In this document: one piece after another, positions 6,864 through 13,227 of the stretch
How the letters are laid out: each line of letters starts with the position of its first letter
Numbering within the stretch: the stretch's first letter is position 1
NCBI GenBank assembly: GCA_000435615.1
Contig: FR882013.1
Span: 1 to 15,740 of the forward strand
Length of the DNA stretch: 15,740 nt
Origin: Firmicutes bacterium CAG:238
Lineage (GTDB): Bacteria > Bacillota > Clostridia > Peptostreptococcales > Anaerovoracaceae
Direction of reading: 5' to 3'
The notes under the pieces: generated by a model
What the model was told of the DNA's origin: nothing
What the model saw: only the letters and a program-made list of their open reading frames with translations
The model's database searches: none
Translations under genes and position numbers: made by a program

Positions 6864-7559
6864 ATGGAAGAATATAATATCAATCAGCATAGTGAGAAAA
6901 GATTTTTTGACTTAATGGATCGTCTGGTAGAATGGCAAAAACATGAAAATCGTGAGCCACTTGAATTATTATCTATTAGTGTTTTATGTAATCATACAAA
7001 TTCAAATAAGTTATTTCATGAAATCCTCATTGTCGGATATATTAACAACAGTGAAAATGATATTAAAAGAGCGATGATGTCAAACGGACTAAAGGATAAA
7101 GCCTTTATAGAAGAAATGAATGAATGGTTTATGTTCGGAAACCCTATTGGAGGATCCTACCTGTCTTATTATCAAACCTGCTCTTTTGATTCCAGGTCAG
7201 ATTTATCCGATGTACTGTCAAGCTTGGAAAAGAAATGTATTGAAAAGTATAATAACGCATCCATTAACTTTTCAATTCCGAACAAAAAAGAGGAAGGCGG
7301 TTGCTATATTGCAACCTGTGTATATGGTTCTTATGATTGCTCTGAAGTATGGACATTGCGAAGATTCAGAGATTACAAATTAGCAAGCTCTTGGCTTGGA
7401 CGCAGTTTCATACACACCTATTATGTGATCAGTCCAACAATCGTTAGGTGGTTTGGCAAAACAAAGTGGTTTAATCATTTTTGGAAAGGAAAATTAGACC
7501 GCATGGCGAATCACTTGCAAAAAAAAGGTTATCAAGATACGCCATATTATGACCGATGA
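6864..7559 (+). CDS. CFI-box C-terminal domain protein
   Basis: The 231-residue protein has an N-terminal region (1-140) I do not recognise, with hydrophobic and acidic patches. Its C-terminal CFI-box begins CYIATCVYGS at residues 147-156, then CSEVWTLRRFRDYKLASSWLG, then FIHTYYVISPTIVRWFG and a tail with KWFNHFW. This is the classical CFI-box form, in contrast to the shorter variant in the gene just upstream. AAAAGGAGA at 6850-6858 sets the start. Both proteins share the Cys-aromatic/Leu-(Ile/Leu) opening, the Arg-Phe-Arg-Asp helix and the Ser/Ala-Pro motif, so they are paralogous in that domain. The role is unknown; co-operation or common processing of the two products is inference. Confidence 0.85.
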   Translation: MEEYNINQHSEKRFFDLMDRLVEWQKHENREPLELLSISVLCNHTNSNKLFHEILIVGYINNSENDIKRAMMSNGLKDKAFIEEMNEWFMFGNPIGGSYLSYYQTCSFDSRSDLSDVLSSLEKKCIEKYNNASINFSIPNKKEEGGCYIATCVYGSYDCSEVWTLRRFRDYKLASSWLGRSFIHTYYVISPTIVRWFGKTKWFNHFWKGKLDRMANHLQKKGYQDTPYYDR

Positions 7560-7655
7560 GCAGTGGAGAACAAAATTAACTGCCCACTTGCATTCCGCTC
7601 GAATCTATAATACAATTAGCCTATAAAAACTTGCAGTAAAGAAAGGTGAGGCGGC

Positions 7656-7901
7656 ATGGTGAAGAAGGAATGCGGAAAAATTAAGAACGAGCGCGAACTG
7701 GAATTTGCTATTTTTTGTATAGAAAATGTTGCGCAGCGACTCGGCGAAAGCGGAGAAAAAGTTTTTTTTGACCTCACAGTGGCAAGCAATATTTTGTATG
7801 ATTATATCGTTCCATGTTATGAAACCTTGCATACACAGGATAAGGAGTACATCGTCGATGATATTCTGGGAGTTATGAAGGAAAGAGGTGTGTGCGCATG
7901 A
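7656..7901 (+). CDS. DUF3791 family protein (first copy)
   Basis: The 81-residue protein matches the DUF3791 style: EFAIFCIENVAQRLGESG, then VASNILYDYIVPCYETLHTQDKEYIVDDI. AAAGGTGAGG lies a few bases before ATG 7656, and a TATAAT at 7606-7611 without a good -35 may be the promoter. The stop overlaps the ATG of the DUF3990 gene (ATGA, 7898-7901), so the two are translationally coupled. DUF3791 genes are regularly found beside DUF3990 genes. A partner or antitoxin-like role is plausible but not shown here. Confidence 0.85.
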   Translation: MVKKECGKIKNERELEFAIFCIENVAQRLGESGEKVFFDLTVASNILYDYIVPCYETLHTQDKEYIVDDILGVMKERGVCA

Positions 7902-8371
7902 TAATCTATCACGGCTCATATTTAGAGGTAGAATCTCCGGACATTGTGCACTCCAGACCACGAGTCGATTTTGGGAGAGGCTTTTATGCGACGCCAATCC
8001 GTGAGCAGGCTGAAAACTGGTGCGGAAAGTTTTTGCGTCAGGGGAAAGCGGGCATTGTCAATCAATACGAGTTTTCAAAAGAAAAACTTGCGGAATTTCA
8101 AGTGCTTCATTTTGAGAAATACTCTGAAGAATGGCTGGATTTTATTTTGAACTGCCGCAGAGGAAAAGACATGAGCGAGTTTGATTTCGTGTCCGGCGGC
8201 GTGGCAAACGACAAAGTTTTCAATACAATCGAACTTTATTTTGATGGCTTGATTGAAAAACAGGAGGCTCTGAAACGGCTGCAGTACGAACAGCCAAACC
8301 TGCAGTATTGTTTTCGTTCACAGGGGTTAATTGACCAAAGCTTAAAATTCGTGGGGAGTGAGAAAATATGA
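7898..8371 (+). CDS. DUF3990 protein, predicted ADP-ribosyltransferase-like fold
   Basis: The start is ATG 7898, four bases into the preceding stop, after AAAGAGGTG; an upstream GTG would add two residues. The 157-residue protein opens with YHGS (residues 4-7) and has DFGRGFYAT (24-32), followed by QAENWC and, near residues 93-105, FDFVSGGVANDKVFNTIELY. This is the DUF3990 pattern. The YHG start and the FGxGFYxT strand resemble the NAD-binding elements of H-Y-E class ADP-ribosyltransferases. It is flanked on both sides by DUF3791 genes, each overlapping by ATGA. That layout suggests a toxin-like enzyme with small partner proteins. This is inference; the target is unknown. Confidence 0.85.
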   Translation: MIIYHGSYLEVESPDIVHSRPRVDFGRGFYATPIREQAENWCGKFLRQGKAGIVNQYEFSKEKLAEFQVLHFEKYSEEWLDFILNCRRGKDMSEFDFVSGGVANDKVFNTIELYFDGLIEKQEALKRLQYEQPNLQYCFRSQGLIDQSLKFVGSEKI

Positions 8372-8586
8372 ATGCAAATCCGATTCTTTTGCAAAAAAAA
8401 TATGCTCGTGTAGTAGCTAACTTCGCAAAATGGGCAGAACTGTCTCTCACAGAGGCACTGAACTTTTTTTATGCCTCACGCACTTATGATTTAATGAGCC
8501 ACGGAATTTCCGATATGCACTGCATGAGCGACGATTACTTGGCAGAAGACCTTTGCCGGGAATTCAGAGAATTCAACGAAAAATAA
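8368..8586 (+). CDS. DUF3791-like small protein (second copy)
   Basis: The 72-residue protein begins in the stop of the DUF3990 gene (ATGA at 8368-8371) after GGGGAGTGAG. The sequence pattern (YARVVANFAKWAELSLTEAL, FFYASRTYDLM, SDDYLAEDLCREF) matches the shorter DUF3791 variant usually found next to DUF3990. It shares little identity with the first copy, so it is not a recent duplication. It ends 11 bases before the start of the CNNM/CorC gene, so read-through into that gene is possible. Confidence 0.75.
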   Translation: MNANPILLQKKYARVVANFAKWAELSLTEALNFFYASRTYDLMSHGISDMHCMSDDYLAEDLCREFREFNEK

Positions 8587-8597
8587 AGGAAGAAAAA

Positions 8598-9902
8598 ATG
8601 TTAGGAGCAATTATTCTGCAAGTCGTGCTGATATTCTTGAATGCGATTTTTGCAAGTGCCGAAATCGCGGTAATTTCAATGAATGACACGAAACTTGAAA
8701 ATATGGCAAGGAAGGGAAACAAAAAGGCAAAGAAGCTTGTGGACTTAACCGCGCAGCCTGCCAGATTCCTTGCAACAATACAGGTGGCAATTACTTTGGC
8801 GGGATTTTTGGGAAGTGCTTATGCTGCGGACAATTTCGCAGAGCCTCTGGTCAAAAAACTGGTTGAAATGGGTGTATCTGCTTCACCGGCAGTATTGAAT
8901 TCCGTCTGCGTTTTTGTAATTACCATTATCATTGCATATTTCAGCATCGTCTTCGGAGAACTGATTCCGAAGCGGATCGCGATGAACAAAACCGAACAGA
9001 TTGCATTGTCAGTTTCCGGTGTTTTGTCCGTCGTGTCAATTGTGTTTAAGCCGCTGGTATGGCTTTTGACGACTTCCACAAACCTCGTCCTTAAGCTTAT
9101 CGGCATCAATCCGGAGGAGGACGAGACCGTAACGGAAGAAGAAATTCGCATGATGGTTACGGCAGGAAGCGAAAAAGGTGTAATCGATTCCGAAGAAAAC
9201 GAGATGATTCAAAATGTGCTTGATTTCAACGATATTTCGGTTGAGGAGCTTTGCACGCACAGAACCGATGTCGTGATGCTCTACACGGAAGATTCGCTTG
9301 CCGACTGGAAGGAAACAATCATAAGCAGCAGACATAACTACATGCCTGTCTGCGGTGAAGACAGCGACGACATCATCGGCGTTATGGATGTTCGTGATTT
9401 TTTCAGAATGGAGTGGTCGGAAGGCTTGACGAAAGAAACTGTTTTGGAAAAATGCCTGCGAAAAGCGTACTTTGTGCCGGAAAACATGAAGGCGGATGTG
9501 CTTTGCAAAAGGATGAAGGAAACTGGCGTGCATTTTGCGGTGGCAATCGATGAATATGGCGGGATGAGCGGTATTGCAACCATGCATGACCTTGTGGAAT
9601 TGCTAATCGGTGAATTGTTTGAGGAAGGCGAAACGCCAAGGCCTGCGGAAATCGAGCCGTTGGGCGAAAATAAGTGGAAAATTCAAGGGTTTGCGGACAT
9701 CGAAGATGTGGCGGAAGAGCTGGACATCGCGCTGCCGATGGAGGAATACGATACTTTCGGAGGATATATTCTGGGAGAAATGGGAAACATACCGCCGGAC
9801 GGGACCGCTTTCGAATTGGAAACAGACAGGCTGATGATAAAAGTCGAGAACGTCAAGGAACACCGAGTCGCATCCGCGGTGGTAACAAAGAAAAACGAAT
9901 AA
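8598..9902 (+). CDS. CNNM/CorC-type transporter protein (hemolysin C family)
   Basis: The start is ATG 8598 (MLGAIILQVV) after AAGGAAG; the 15 codons available upstream overlap the DUF3791 gene. The 434-residue protein has a DUF21 (CNNM) membrane domain in about residues 1-185, with four hydrophobic segments and the signature FASAEIAVISMN, GFLGSAYAA and FGELIPKRIAM. A CBS pair follows in about 205-325 (ISVEELCTHRTDV, then HFAVAIDEYGGMSGIATMHDLVELLIGE). A C-terminal CorC_HlyC domain lies at about 345-430 (WKIQGFADIEDVAEEL, TFGGYILGEMG). The family is linked to divalent cation, mainly magnesium or cobalt, transport. The old name hemolysin is misleading. Confidence 0.93.
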   Translation: MLGAIILQVVLIFLNAIFASAEIAVISMNDTKLENMARKGNKKAKKLVDLTAQPARFLATIQVAITLAGFLGSAYAADNFAEPLVKKLVEMGVSASPAVLNSVCVFVITIIIAYFSIVFGELIPKRIAMNKTEQIALSVSGVLSVVSIVFKPLVWLLTTSTNLVLKLIGINPEEDETVTEEEIRMMVTAGSEKGVIDSEENEMIQNVLDFNDISVEELCTHRTDVVMLYTEDSLADWKETIISSRHNYMPVCGEDSDDIIGVMDVRDFFRMEWSEGLTKETVLEKCLRKAYFVPENMKADVLCKRMKETGVHFAVAIDEYGGMSGIATMHDLVELLIGELFEEGETPRPAEIEPLGENKWKIQGFADIEDVAEELDIALPMEEYDTFGGYILGEMGNIPPDGTAFELETDRLMIKVENVKEHRVASAVVTKKNE

Positions 9903-9905
9903 AAA

Positions 9906-9945
9906 ATACGGGCGGAGCGAGTATTCTTCGCCCGTATTATTTTAC
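9906..9945. terminator. Bidirectional terminator between CorC gene and mobile element
   Basis: AATACGGGCG (9906-9915) pairs perfectly with CGCCCGTATT (9930-9939), with a 14-base loop. The right flank is T-rich (ATTTT). The left flank is an A run overlapping the CorC stop codon, which reads as TTTTTT on the minus strand. It can end transcription from both the CorC gene and the leftward integrase. Confidence 0.8.
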
Positions 9946-9960
9946 ATACATTTAACATAG

Positions 9961-10118
9961 ATTTATTTAATGGGGTTTTGAGCGAAATGCAAAGAATGGA
10001 TTGAGACATTGAAATTTCAACGAAATGCAAACATTACAAAAAATGTAAAAACGATTACAAAACATCAAAAAATGAGTGAATAAGTAACAAGTAAGTAACA
10101 AAAATTCATTTATTTAAT
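9961..10118. other. Candidate attachment-site region with direct repeats
   Basis: The gene-free stretch between the terminator and the integrase stop holds four direct-repeat pairs. ATTTATTTAAT is at 9961-9971 and 10108-10118, the latter covering the integrase stop codon. CGAAATGCAAA is at 9983-9993 and 10021-10031. ATTACAAAA is at 10033-10041 and 10054-10062. TAAGTAACAA is at 10081-10090 and 10092-10101. Short direct repeats next to an integrase gene fit arm-type integrase sites or an attL core. The true core cannot be fixed without the other end of the element. Confidence 0.5.
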
Positions 10119-11297
10119 ATCGAATTTATCAATCTCATTAAGCAGGTCTTCAATGTATGCATGGGTGTAAACTTTTTCTGTTATGTCCTGCGTGGCATGA
10201 CCTACAATTTTTTTCATCAGAGATTGGTTCAGGTTGCATCCAGCGGCAATACTGATGAATGTATGCCTGCATTCATGCGGACTGTGATTCATTCCCATAT
10301 GTTCCATGAATGGCTCAAAAAAATTGTAAAGATAAAGTGGATACTTGATTTGCTTTCCTTTGTTGTCTCGGAACAAAAATTCACCGTCGCTTGCAGCACT
10401 AAACCGTTTTTCCAATAGTGGCAAAATCTGCTTGTGAATTGGAACGATACGAACTGCCGCATCCGTCTTTGTGCCGTGTAGGTCTATCCAACGTTCGTTC
10501 AAATGCAGATCTTCCTTTTTCAGCGACAGAAGTTCGCTGATTCGTATTCCAGTATAAATCTGCACAAGAATTGTATCTACAAGACTAATTCCAGATAGGC
10601 AGCCTTTATTCGGATCGGAAGTCCAGTCGATGCTGCGCCATATCTTTTTTATCTCTTCCCTGCTGAAAGGTGTCTTTACTTTTTCTTTTGCGACGGATGT
10701 TATTTTCAAACCGTCGGAGTAGTCTTTTTCAACAATTTCATTGTCTAAGCAAAATTCATAGATTGCATGGCATAGAATAATAATACCATTTTGCGTGCCT
10801 TTGGACTTATCTGCATATTGGTCAATAACATCCTGCATGTGTGCTTTCTTGATGTCACACATACGCATTTTGGCGATTCTATCACATTTTTTGAACGCAT
10901 AGACATAGGTGTTCTTCGCAGACTTGGCCATTTGCGAAAACTTTCTTTCAAATAGAATGTTATATATCTCTCCGAACGTAATTTTTCTGGCATCAAGGTC
11001 ATATGGGTTTTTGTTATATTCTGCTTGAGCAATCAACGCTTCTTGCCTTGTGGCATAATAGCCGACTGCCTTTTGGAGTTGCCGTCCTACAGGTGCCTGT
11101 TGCCTTCGTGCAGCTGCGATTTCATCTGAAACGATGCGGAATGTCTCTTCGGTCAAAAACTCTCTCAAATCGTCGATTTTAGGCACAGGATTGGATAGGG
11201 CATAACCTGTTGTTACATAAAGTGCCCACGGCTTCCGCCTATTCCCAGAGAGCTTCTTGATGCAGCCATAGCCGTTCGGATTTTTCATTTTTGCCAT
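10110..11297 (-). CDS. Tyrosine recombinase / phage-type integrase
   Basis: The start chosen is MAKMKNPNGYG after AAAGGAGG on the minus strand (395 residues); 11 more codons upstream lack a ribosome site. An N-terminal arm-binding domain (about 1-60, GYGCIKKLSG) is followed by a SAM-like core-binding domain (about 105-195) and the catalytic domain (about 210-385). Catalytic residues are R252 in YTGIRISELL, probably K277 in GTKTDAAVR, H341 and R344 in HECRH, H367 in VGHATQ and the nucleophile Y377 in VYTHAY. All are present, so the enzyme should be active. It carries out site-specific integration and excision of the element. No excisionase gene is evident next to it. The AMGMNHSPHECRH style resembles integrases of clostridial prophages and Tn916-related elements. 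Confidence 0.95.
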   Translation of the reverse strand: MAKMKNPNGYGCIKKLSGNRRKPWALYVTTGYALSNPVPKIDDLREFLTEETFRIVSDEIAAARRQQAPVGRQLQKAVGYYATRQEALIAQAEYNKNPYDLDARKITFGEIYNILFERKFSQMAKSAKNTYVYAFKKCDRIAKMRMCDIKKAHMQDVIDQYADKSKGTQNGIIILCHAIYEFCLDNEIVEKDYSDGLKITSVAKEKVKTPFSREEIKKIWRSIDWTSDPNKGCLSGISLVDTILVQIYTGIRISELLSLKKEDLHLNERWIDLHGTKTDAAVRIVPIHKQILPLLEKRFSAASDGEFLFRDNKGKQIKYPLYLYNFFEPFMEHMGMNHSPHECRHTFISIAAGCNLNQSLMKKIVGHATQDITEKVYTHAYIEDLLNEIDKFDIK

Positions 11298-11367
11298 TGT
11301 ATTCCTCCTTTCTTTCGATTCTTGCGCCAACAGGGGTGGGTGTTGTTTTATTAACTTAGTCGAATTA

Positions 11368-11417
11368 TGGTGCTATTTGGTGTTATTAAGTGCCATTAGG
11401 TGCTATTTGGTGATTTT
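11368..11417. repeat. Five tandem 10-bp repeats
   Basis: Five adjoining units read TGGTGCTATT, TGGTGTTATT, AAGTGCCATT, AGGTGCTATT and TGGTGATTTT. The consensus is about (T/A)GGTGCTATT. The exact 10-bp period puts every unit on nearly the same face of the helix, as in iterons or arrays of protein-binding sites. The array lies between the integrase start and the promoter of the convergent small RNA, 5 bases upstream of its -35. Confidence 0.8.
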
Positions 11418-11422
11418 TCCTG

Positions 11423-11450
11423 TTGCATTTCTTAAAAAAATGTGTATAAT
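11423..11450 (+). promoter_or_regulatory. Promoter of the structured small RNA
   Basis: TTGCAT (11423-11428), a 16-base A-rich spacer, and a perfect TATAAT (11445-11450). The predicted start is near 11457. No rightward protein gene follows, but a structured RNA with a T run does. Confidence 0.65.
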
Positions 11451-11456
11451 AATAAG

Positions 11457-11533
11457 TGAAGAAACGCCGCCAGAGAATGCGAGGGTGTATCACCAGCGTG
11501 CTAGACACGTGGGAGTCGCACTGGGGGTTTTTT
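11457..11533 (+). ncRNA. Candidate structured small RNA, three-way junction, convergent with DUF3800 gene
   Basis: A roughly 77-nt transcript is predicted. The closing helix pairs CCAG (11470-11473) with CTGG (11521-11524) and, past a one-sided AGAA bulge, TGCGA (11478-11482) with TCGCA (11516-11520). Inside are two hairpins: GGTG 11484-11487 with CACC 11491-11494 (loop TAT), and CGTG 11497-11500 with CACG 11506-11509 (loop CTAGA). The unpaired TGGGAG (11510-11515) lies in the junction. GGG and then TTTTTT (11528-11533) end it as an intrinsic terminator. Its last base meets the stop codon of the leftward DUF3800 gene. Several conserved RNA motifs are known near DUF3800 genes; I cannot say whether this is one of them. 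No ORF of useful length lies in it. Confidence 0.6.
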
Positions 11534-12261
11534 CATTTTTTGCGTTGGCACAGGTAATGACCTTCAAAATAACTCGGAGCAGGTTTCATATCATCTCTAT
11601 AGAATTTCAGCCCATACTTGTCAATAGAACCATTGTGGGAATATATTCTATCTTTTAGGTTGTTCATGTAGCATGGTACTACAAAGCCATAGGAATTTAT
11701 TTCGTAAGCTCTAAACATCGTGGTGGCACAAATATCCGCAAGCTGCAGCATATCCCATTGCGAAGCCTGTTTACTCGTTATTTTGTCAAAACGATTCGAA
11801 AGCTGATTATACTGATAATGCAGAAGCTTATCTTGAATGTACTGAATAAGTTCTTTATCTCGGCTTGTACCTCTGCTTGATAGAACGATGTCGGCTCGGG
11901 AATCTTTGGATCTTAAAAACCAAGAAACACGCTCCAAGAGTATCCTGCACATATAGTTATATGTTTTAATACTGTCTTTTAATGGGCATATGTCAGTGTC
12001 CATTAAAACATTTACGGTCGTAAAATCTTTATCTTTGATTTGAGCAACAACATAAGAGGTCTTGAAAAAGTCATTTAACTTTCTAAGATGAATTTCTTTT
12101 AAGTTCAACTTGCTTTTTATGTGAGAAAGTGCTGCCCTTATATCGCTTTCTTTTTCTTTTTCAACGATGACTGCCGTAATAATAAACCATTTGGTTCCGC
12201 GTTGTATTCCTAAGTCTCCAGCTTCATCAATGTAGACTGTATATTTTTTTGAGTTTTCCAT
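11533..12261 (-). CDS. DUF3800 domain protein
   Basis: The start is MENSKKYTVY after GGAAAGGA on the minus strand (242 residues). The N-terminal YTVYIDEAGDLG (D12, E13, D16) is the signature of DUF3800, and LQLADICATTMFRAYE (L172 onward, with D176) is its usual C-terminal acidic motif; other acidic and His residues lie at E57-H58. The pattern of carboxylates in the first strand and a late helix suggests an RNase H-like fold, but no activity is proven. The gene lies between the integrase and the repressor, a usual place for cargo such as defence genes in prophages. Its own promoter and a convergent small RNA at its 3' end set it apart from the phage operons. Its 3' untranslated RNA would be antisense to that small RNA. 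Confidence 0.85.
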   Translation of the reverse strand: MENSKKYTVYIDEAGDLGIQRGTKWFIITAVIVEKEKESDIRAALSHIKSKLNLKEIHLRKLNDFFKTSYVVAQIKDKDFTTVNVLMDTDICPLKDSIKTYNYMCRILLERVSWFLRSKDSRADIVLSSRGTSRDKELIQYIQDKLLHYQYNQLSNRFDKITSKQASQWDMLQLADICATTMFRAYEINSYGFVVPCYMNNLKDRIYSHNGSIDKYGLKFYRDDMKPAPSYFEGHYLCQRKK

Positions 12262-12301
12262 AACATATCCTTTCCCTATCCCCATCACACTTTTTCCCTA
12301 A

Positions 12302-12331
12302 ATATTACCTGTGGATTCCGCCTCTTCTCAA
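12302..12331 (-). promoter_or_regulatory. Promoter of the DUF3800 gene
   Basis: Read on the minus strand: TTGAGA (12331-12326), an 18-base spacer, TAATAT (12307-12302). A perfect palindrome ACAATATTGT (12336-12345) sits just upstream of the -35 and could be a regulator site. Confidence 0.5.
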
Positions 12332-12374
12332 CTGTACAATATTGTTATGCGCTCCTGCTGTGGAAGGAGAGCAT

Positions 12375-12497
12375 ATGAGAAGAGAGTACAGATACATAAA
12401 TGATTCAAACATTTATGCCATATACATCAAGTCGCTAGAGCTTTTAATCGTTTCAACCAACTTAGACGGGCAAAATGGATTGATTTATATATTTTAA
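12375..12497 (+). CDS. Possible small protein, 40 residues
   Basis: ATG 12375 follows GGAAGGAGAG with 4-6 base spacing, one of the best ribosome sites in the region. The frame stays open for 40 codons to TAA 12495-12497. The product starts MRREYRYINDSNIYAIYIKS and ends in a hydrophobic GLIYIF. I do not recognise it. It is the only rightward gene between two leftward ones (DUF3800 and the repressor) and overlaps the repressor's end by four bases. No clear promoter is visible, so it may be a remnant. Confidence 0.4.
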   Translation: MRREYRYINDSNIYAIYIKSLELLIVSTNLDGQNGLIYIF

Positions 12498-13060
12498 ATA
12501 GTGTGTTTAGCAGGGGCGCTTACACTTTTCTTTTCATGCGCTTTCCGCTCTTCTGCTTTCCGTTCTTCCGCGATTTGCTGTGCAACGAGATAGGATGCGT
12601 CAAGAGAATACTTTCCAGTATCTCTCACATATTCCGCATATTCAATGACACGATCTTGTCCGTCATCGTTTAGGTTGCGGAAAATTTCAACGACATGCTT
12701 TTCTTTCGGGTTCGCCTTCTCGCTATTTTCAATAAAATCATTTCTATGATTAGCTTCTATTATCTGCGCGACAGTACCACGGTCTTCTTCTGCAACACAC
12801 TCGAGATTGAACAAATCTTTCTTGAGCTGCTCTATATCGCAAGTGGCAATCATAAGTTCCATAAAGTTTACGCCCATAGCGTCTGCTACCTGCATAACAC
12901 AACCGACCGAGGGTTCAACAGGTTTGTTGGAACCAGGACGTTTGTTTTTTTCGAGAACAGATATATAAGATTTACTTAGACCGCTTTTTTTTGCAAAATC
13001 GTCCATACTCATGTTGTTCTCGCTTCTGTACATCTTTATATATTCACCAAGTGTTGGCAT
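12494..13060 (-). CDS. CI-like XRE repressor of the mobile element
   Basis: The start is MPTLGEYIKMYR after AAAGGAGTGG on the minus strand (188 residues). The longer frame would start upstream of the promoter -10. The helix-turn-helix is at about residues 18-40 (MDDFAKKSGLSKSYISVLEKNK). The middle part VEIFRNLNDDGQDRVIEYAEYV (124-145) is often seen in phage repressors and may mediate dimerisation. There is no visible LexA-type autoproteolysis domain, so induction must use another way, such as a separate antirepressor or metalloprotease (inference). The C-terminus is highly charged with an EERKAEERKAHEKK stretch. It is divergent from the early operon, with TGTTA-type half-sites at both promoters. 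Confidence 0.88.
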   Translation of the reverse strand: MPTLGEYIKMYRSENNMSMDDFAKKSGLSKSYISVLEKNKRPGSNKPVEPSVGCVMQVADAMGVNFMELMIATCDIEQLKKDLFNLECVAEEDRGTVAQIIEANHRNDFIENSEKANPKEKHVVEIFRNLNDDGQDRVIEYAEYVRDTGKYSLDASYLVAQQIAEERKAEERKAHEKKSVSAPAKHTI

Positions 13061-13093
13061 ACAACCACTCCTTTCAAAATGTTTGTTTAACAC

Positions 13094-13122
13094 ATTATAC
13101 AACTGACACAAAAAAATGTCAA
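13094..13122 (-). promoter_or_regulatory. Repressor promoter, perfect consensus
   Basis: Read on the minus strand: TTGACA (13122-13117), 17-base spacer, TATAAT (13099-13094), both hexamers exact. A TTTAACA half-site (13086-13092, + strand) lies at the start point, which suggests autoregulation. Confidence 0.85.
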
Positions 13123-13141
13123 ACATTTTAGACGAAAAGTG

Positions 13142-13180
13142 TTGACAAGGCACACGCAACATGTTAAACTATGTCTAACA
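13142..13180 (+). promoter_or_regulatory. Early promoter with overlapping operator
   Basis: TTGACA (13142-13147), 17-base spacer, TAAACT (13165-13170). The -10 is embedded in an inverted pair TGTTA (13162-13166) and TAACA (13176-13180), so a bound repressor would cover the -10 and start site. The predicted start near 13177 lies downstream of an ATG at 13171, which is why that ATG is not chosen for the first gene. Confidence 0.75.
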
Positions 13181-13227
13181 AAGTGAACAAAAACGAAACG
13201 AAATTGGGAAAGGCGAAGGTAGGAGAG

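Noticed and set aside
7606..7611. TATAAT as a full promoter for the DUF3791 gene
   Set aside because: The TTGCAT nearby is only about 12 bases away and no other good -35 is visible, so it was noted only as a possible -10.
9036..9587. Leftward open frame of 183 codons inside the CorC gene
   Set aside because: It is wholly antisense to a clear conserved gene, with His/Cys-rich unnatural composition, so it is a shadow frame.
11368..11417. CRISPR-like repeat array
   Set aside because: The units adjoin without spacers and are only 10 bp, so this is an iteron-like array.
11457..11533. Self-cleaving ribozyme (twister- or hammerhead-like)
   Set aside because: The GGGAG in the junction recalls twister-type ribozymes, but the other invariant bases of those or of the hammerhead core could not be placed.
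11457..11533. Simple terminator of the DUF3800 gene
   Set aside because: On the minus strand the hairpins are not followed by a T run, whereas on the plus strand they end in TTTTTT after a promoter, so the rightward RNA reading is better.
13171..13227. Upstream start for the first early gene at ATG 13171
   Set aside because: The -10 of the early promoter ends at 13170, so this ATG would precede the transcript start.
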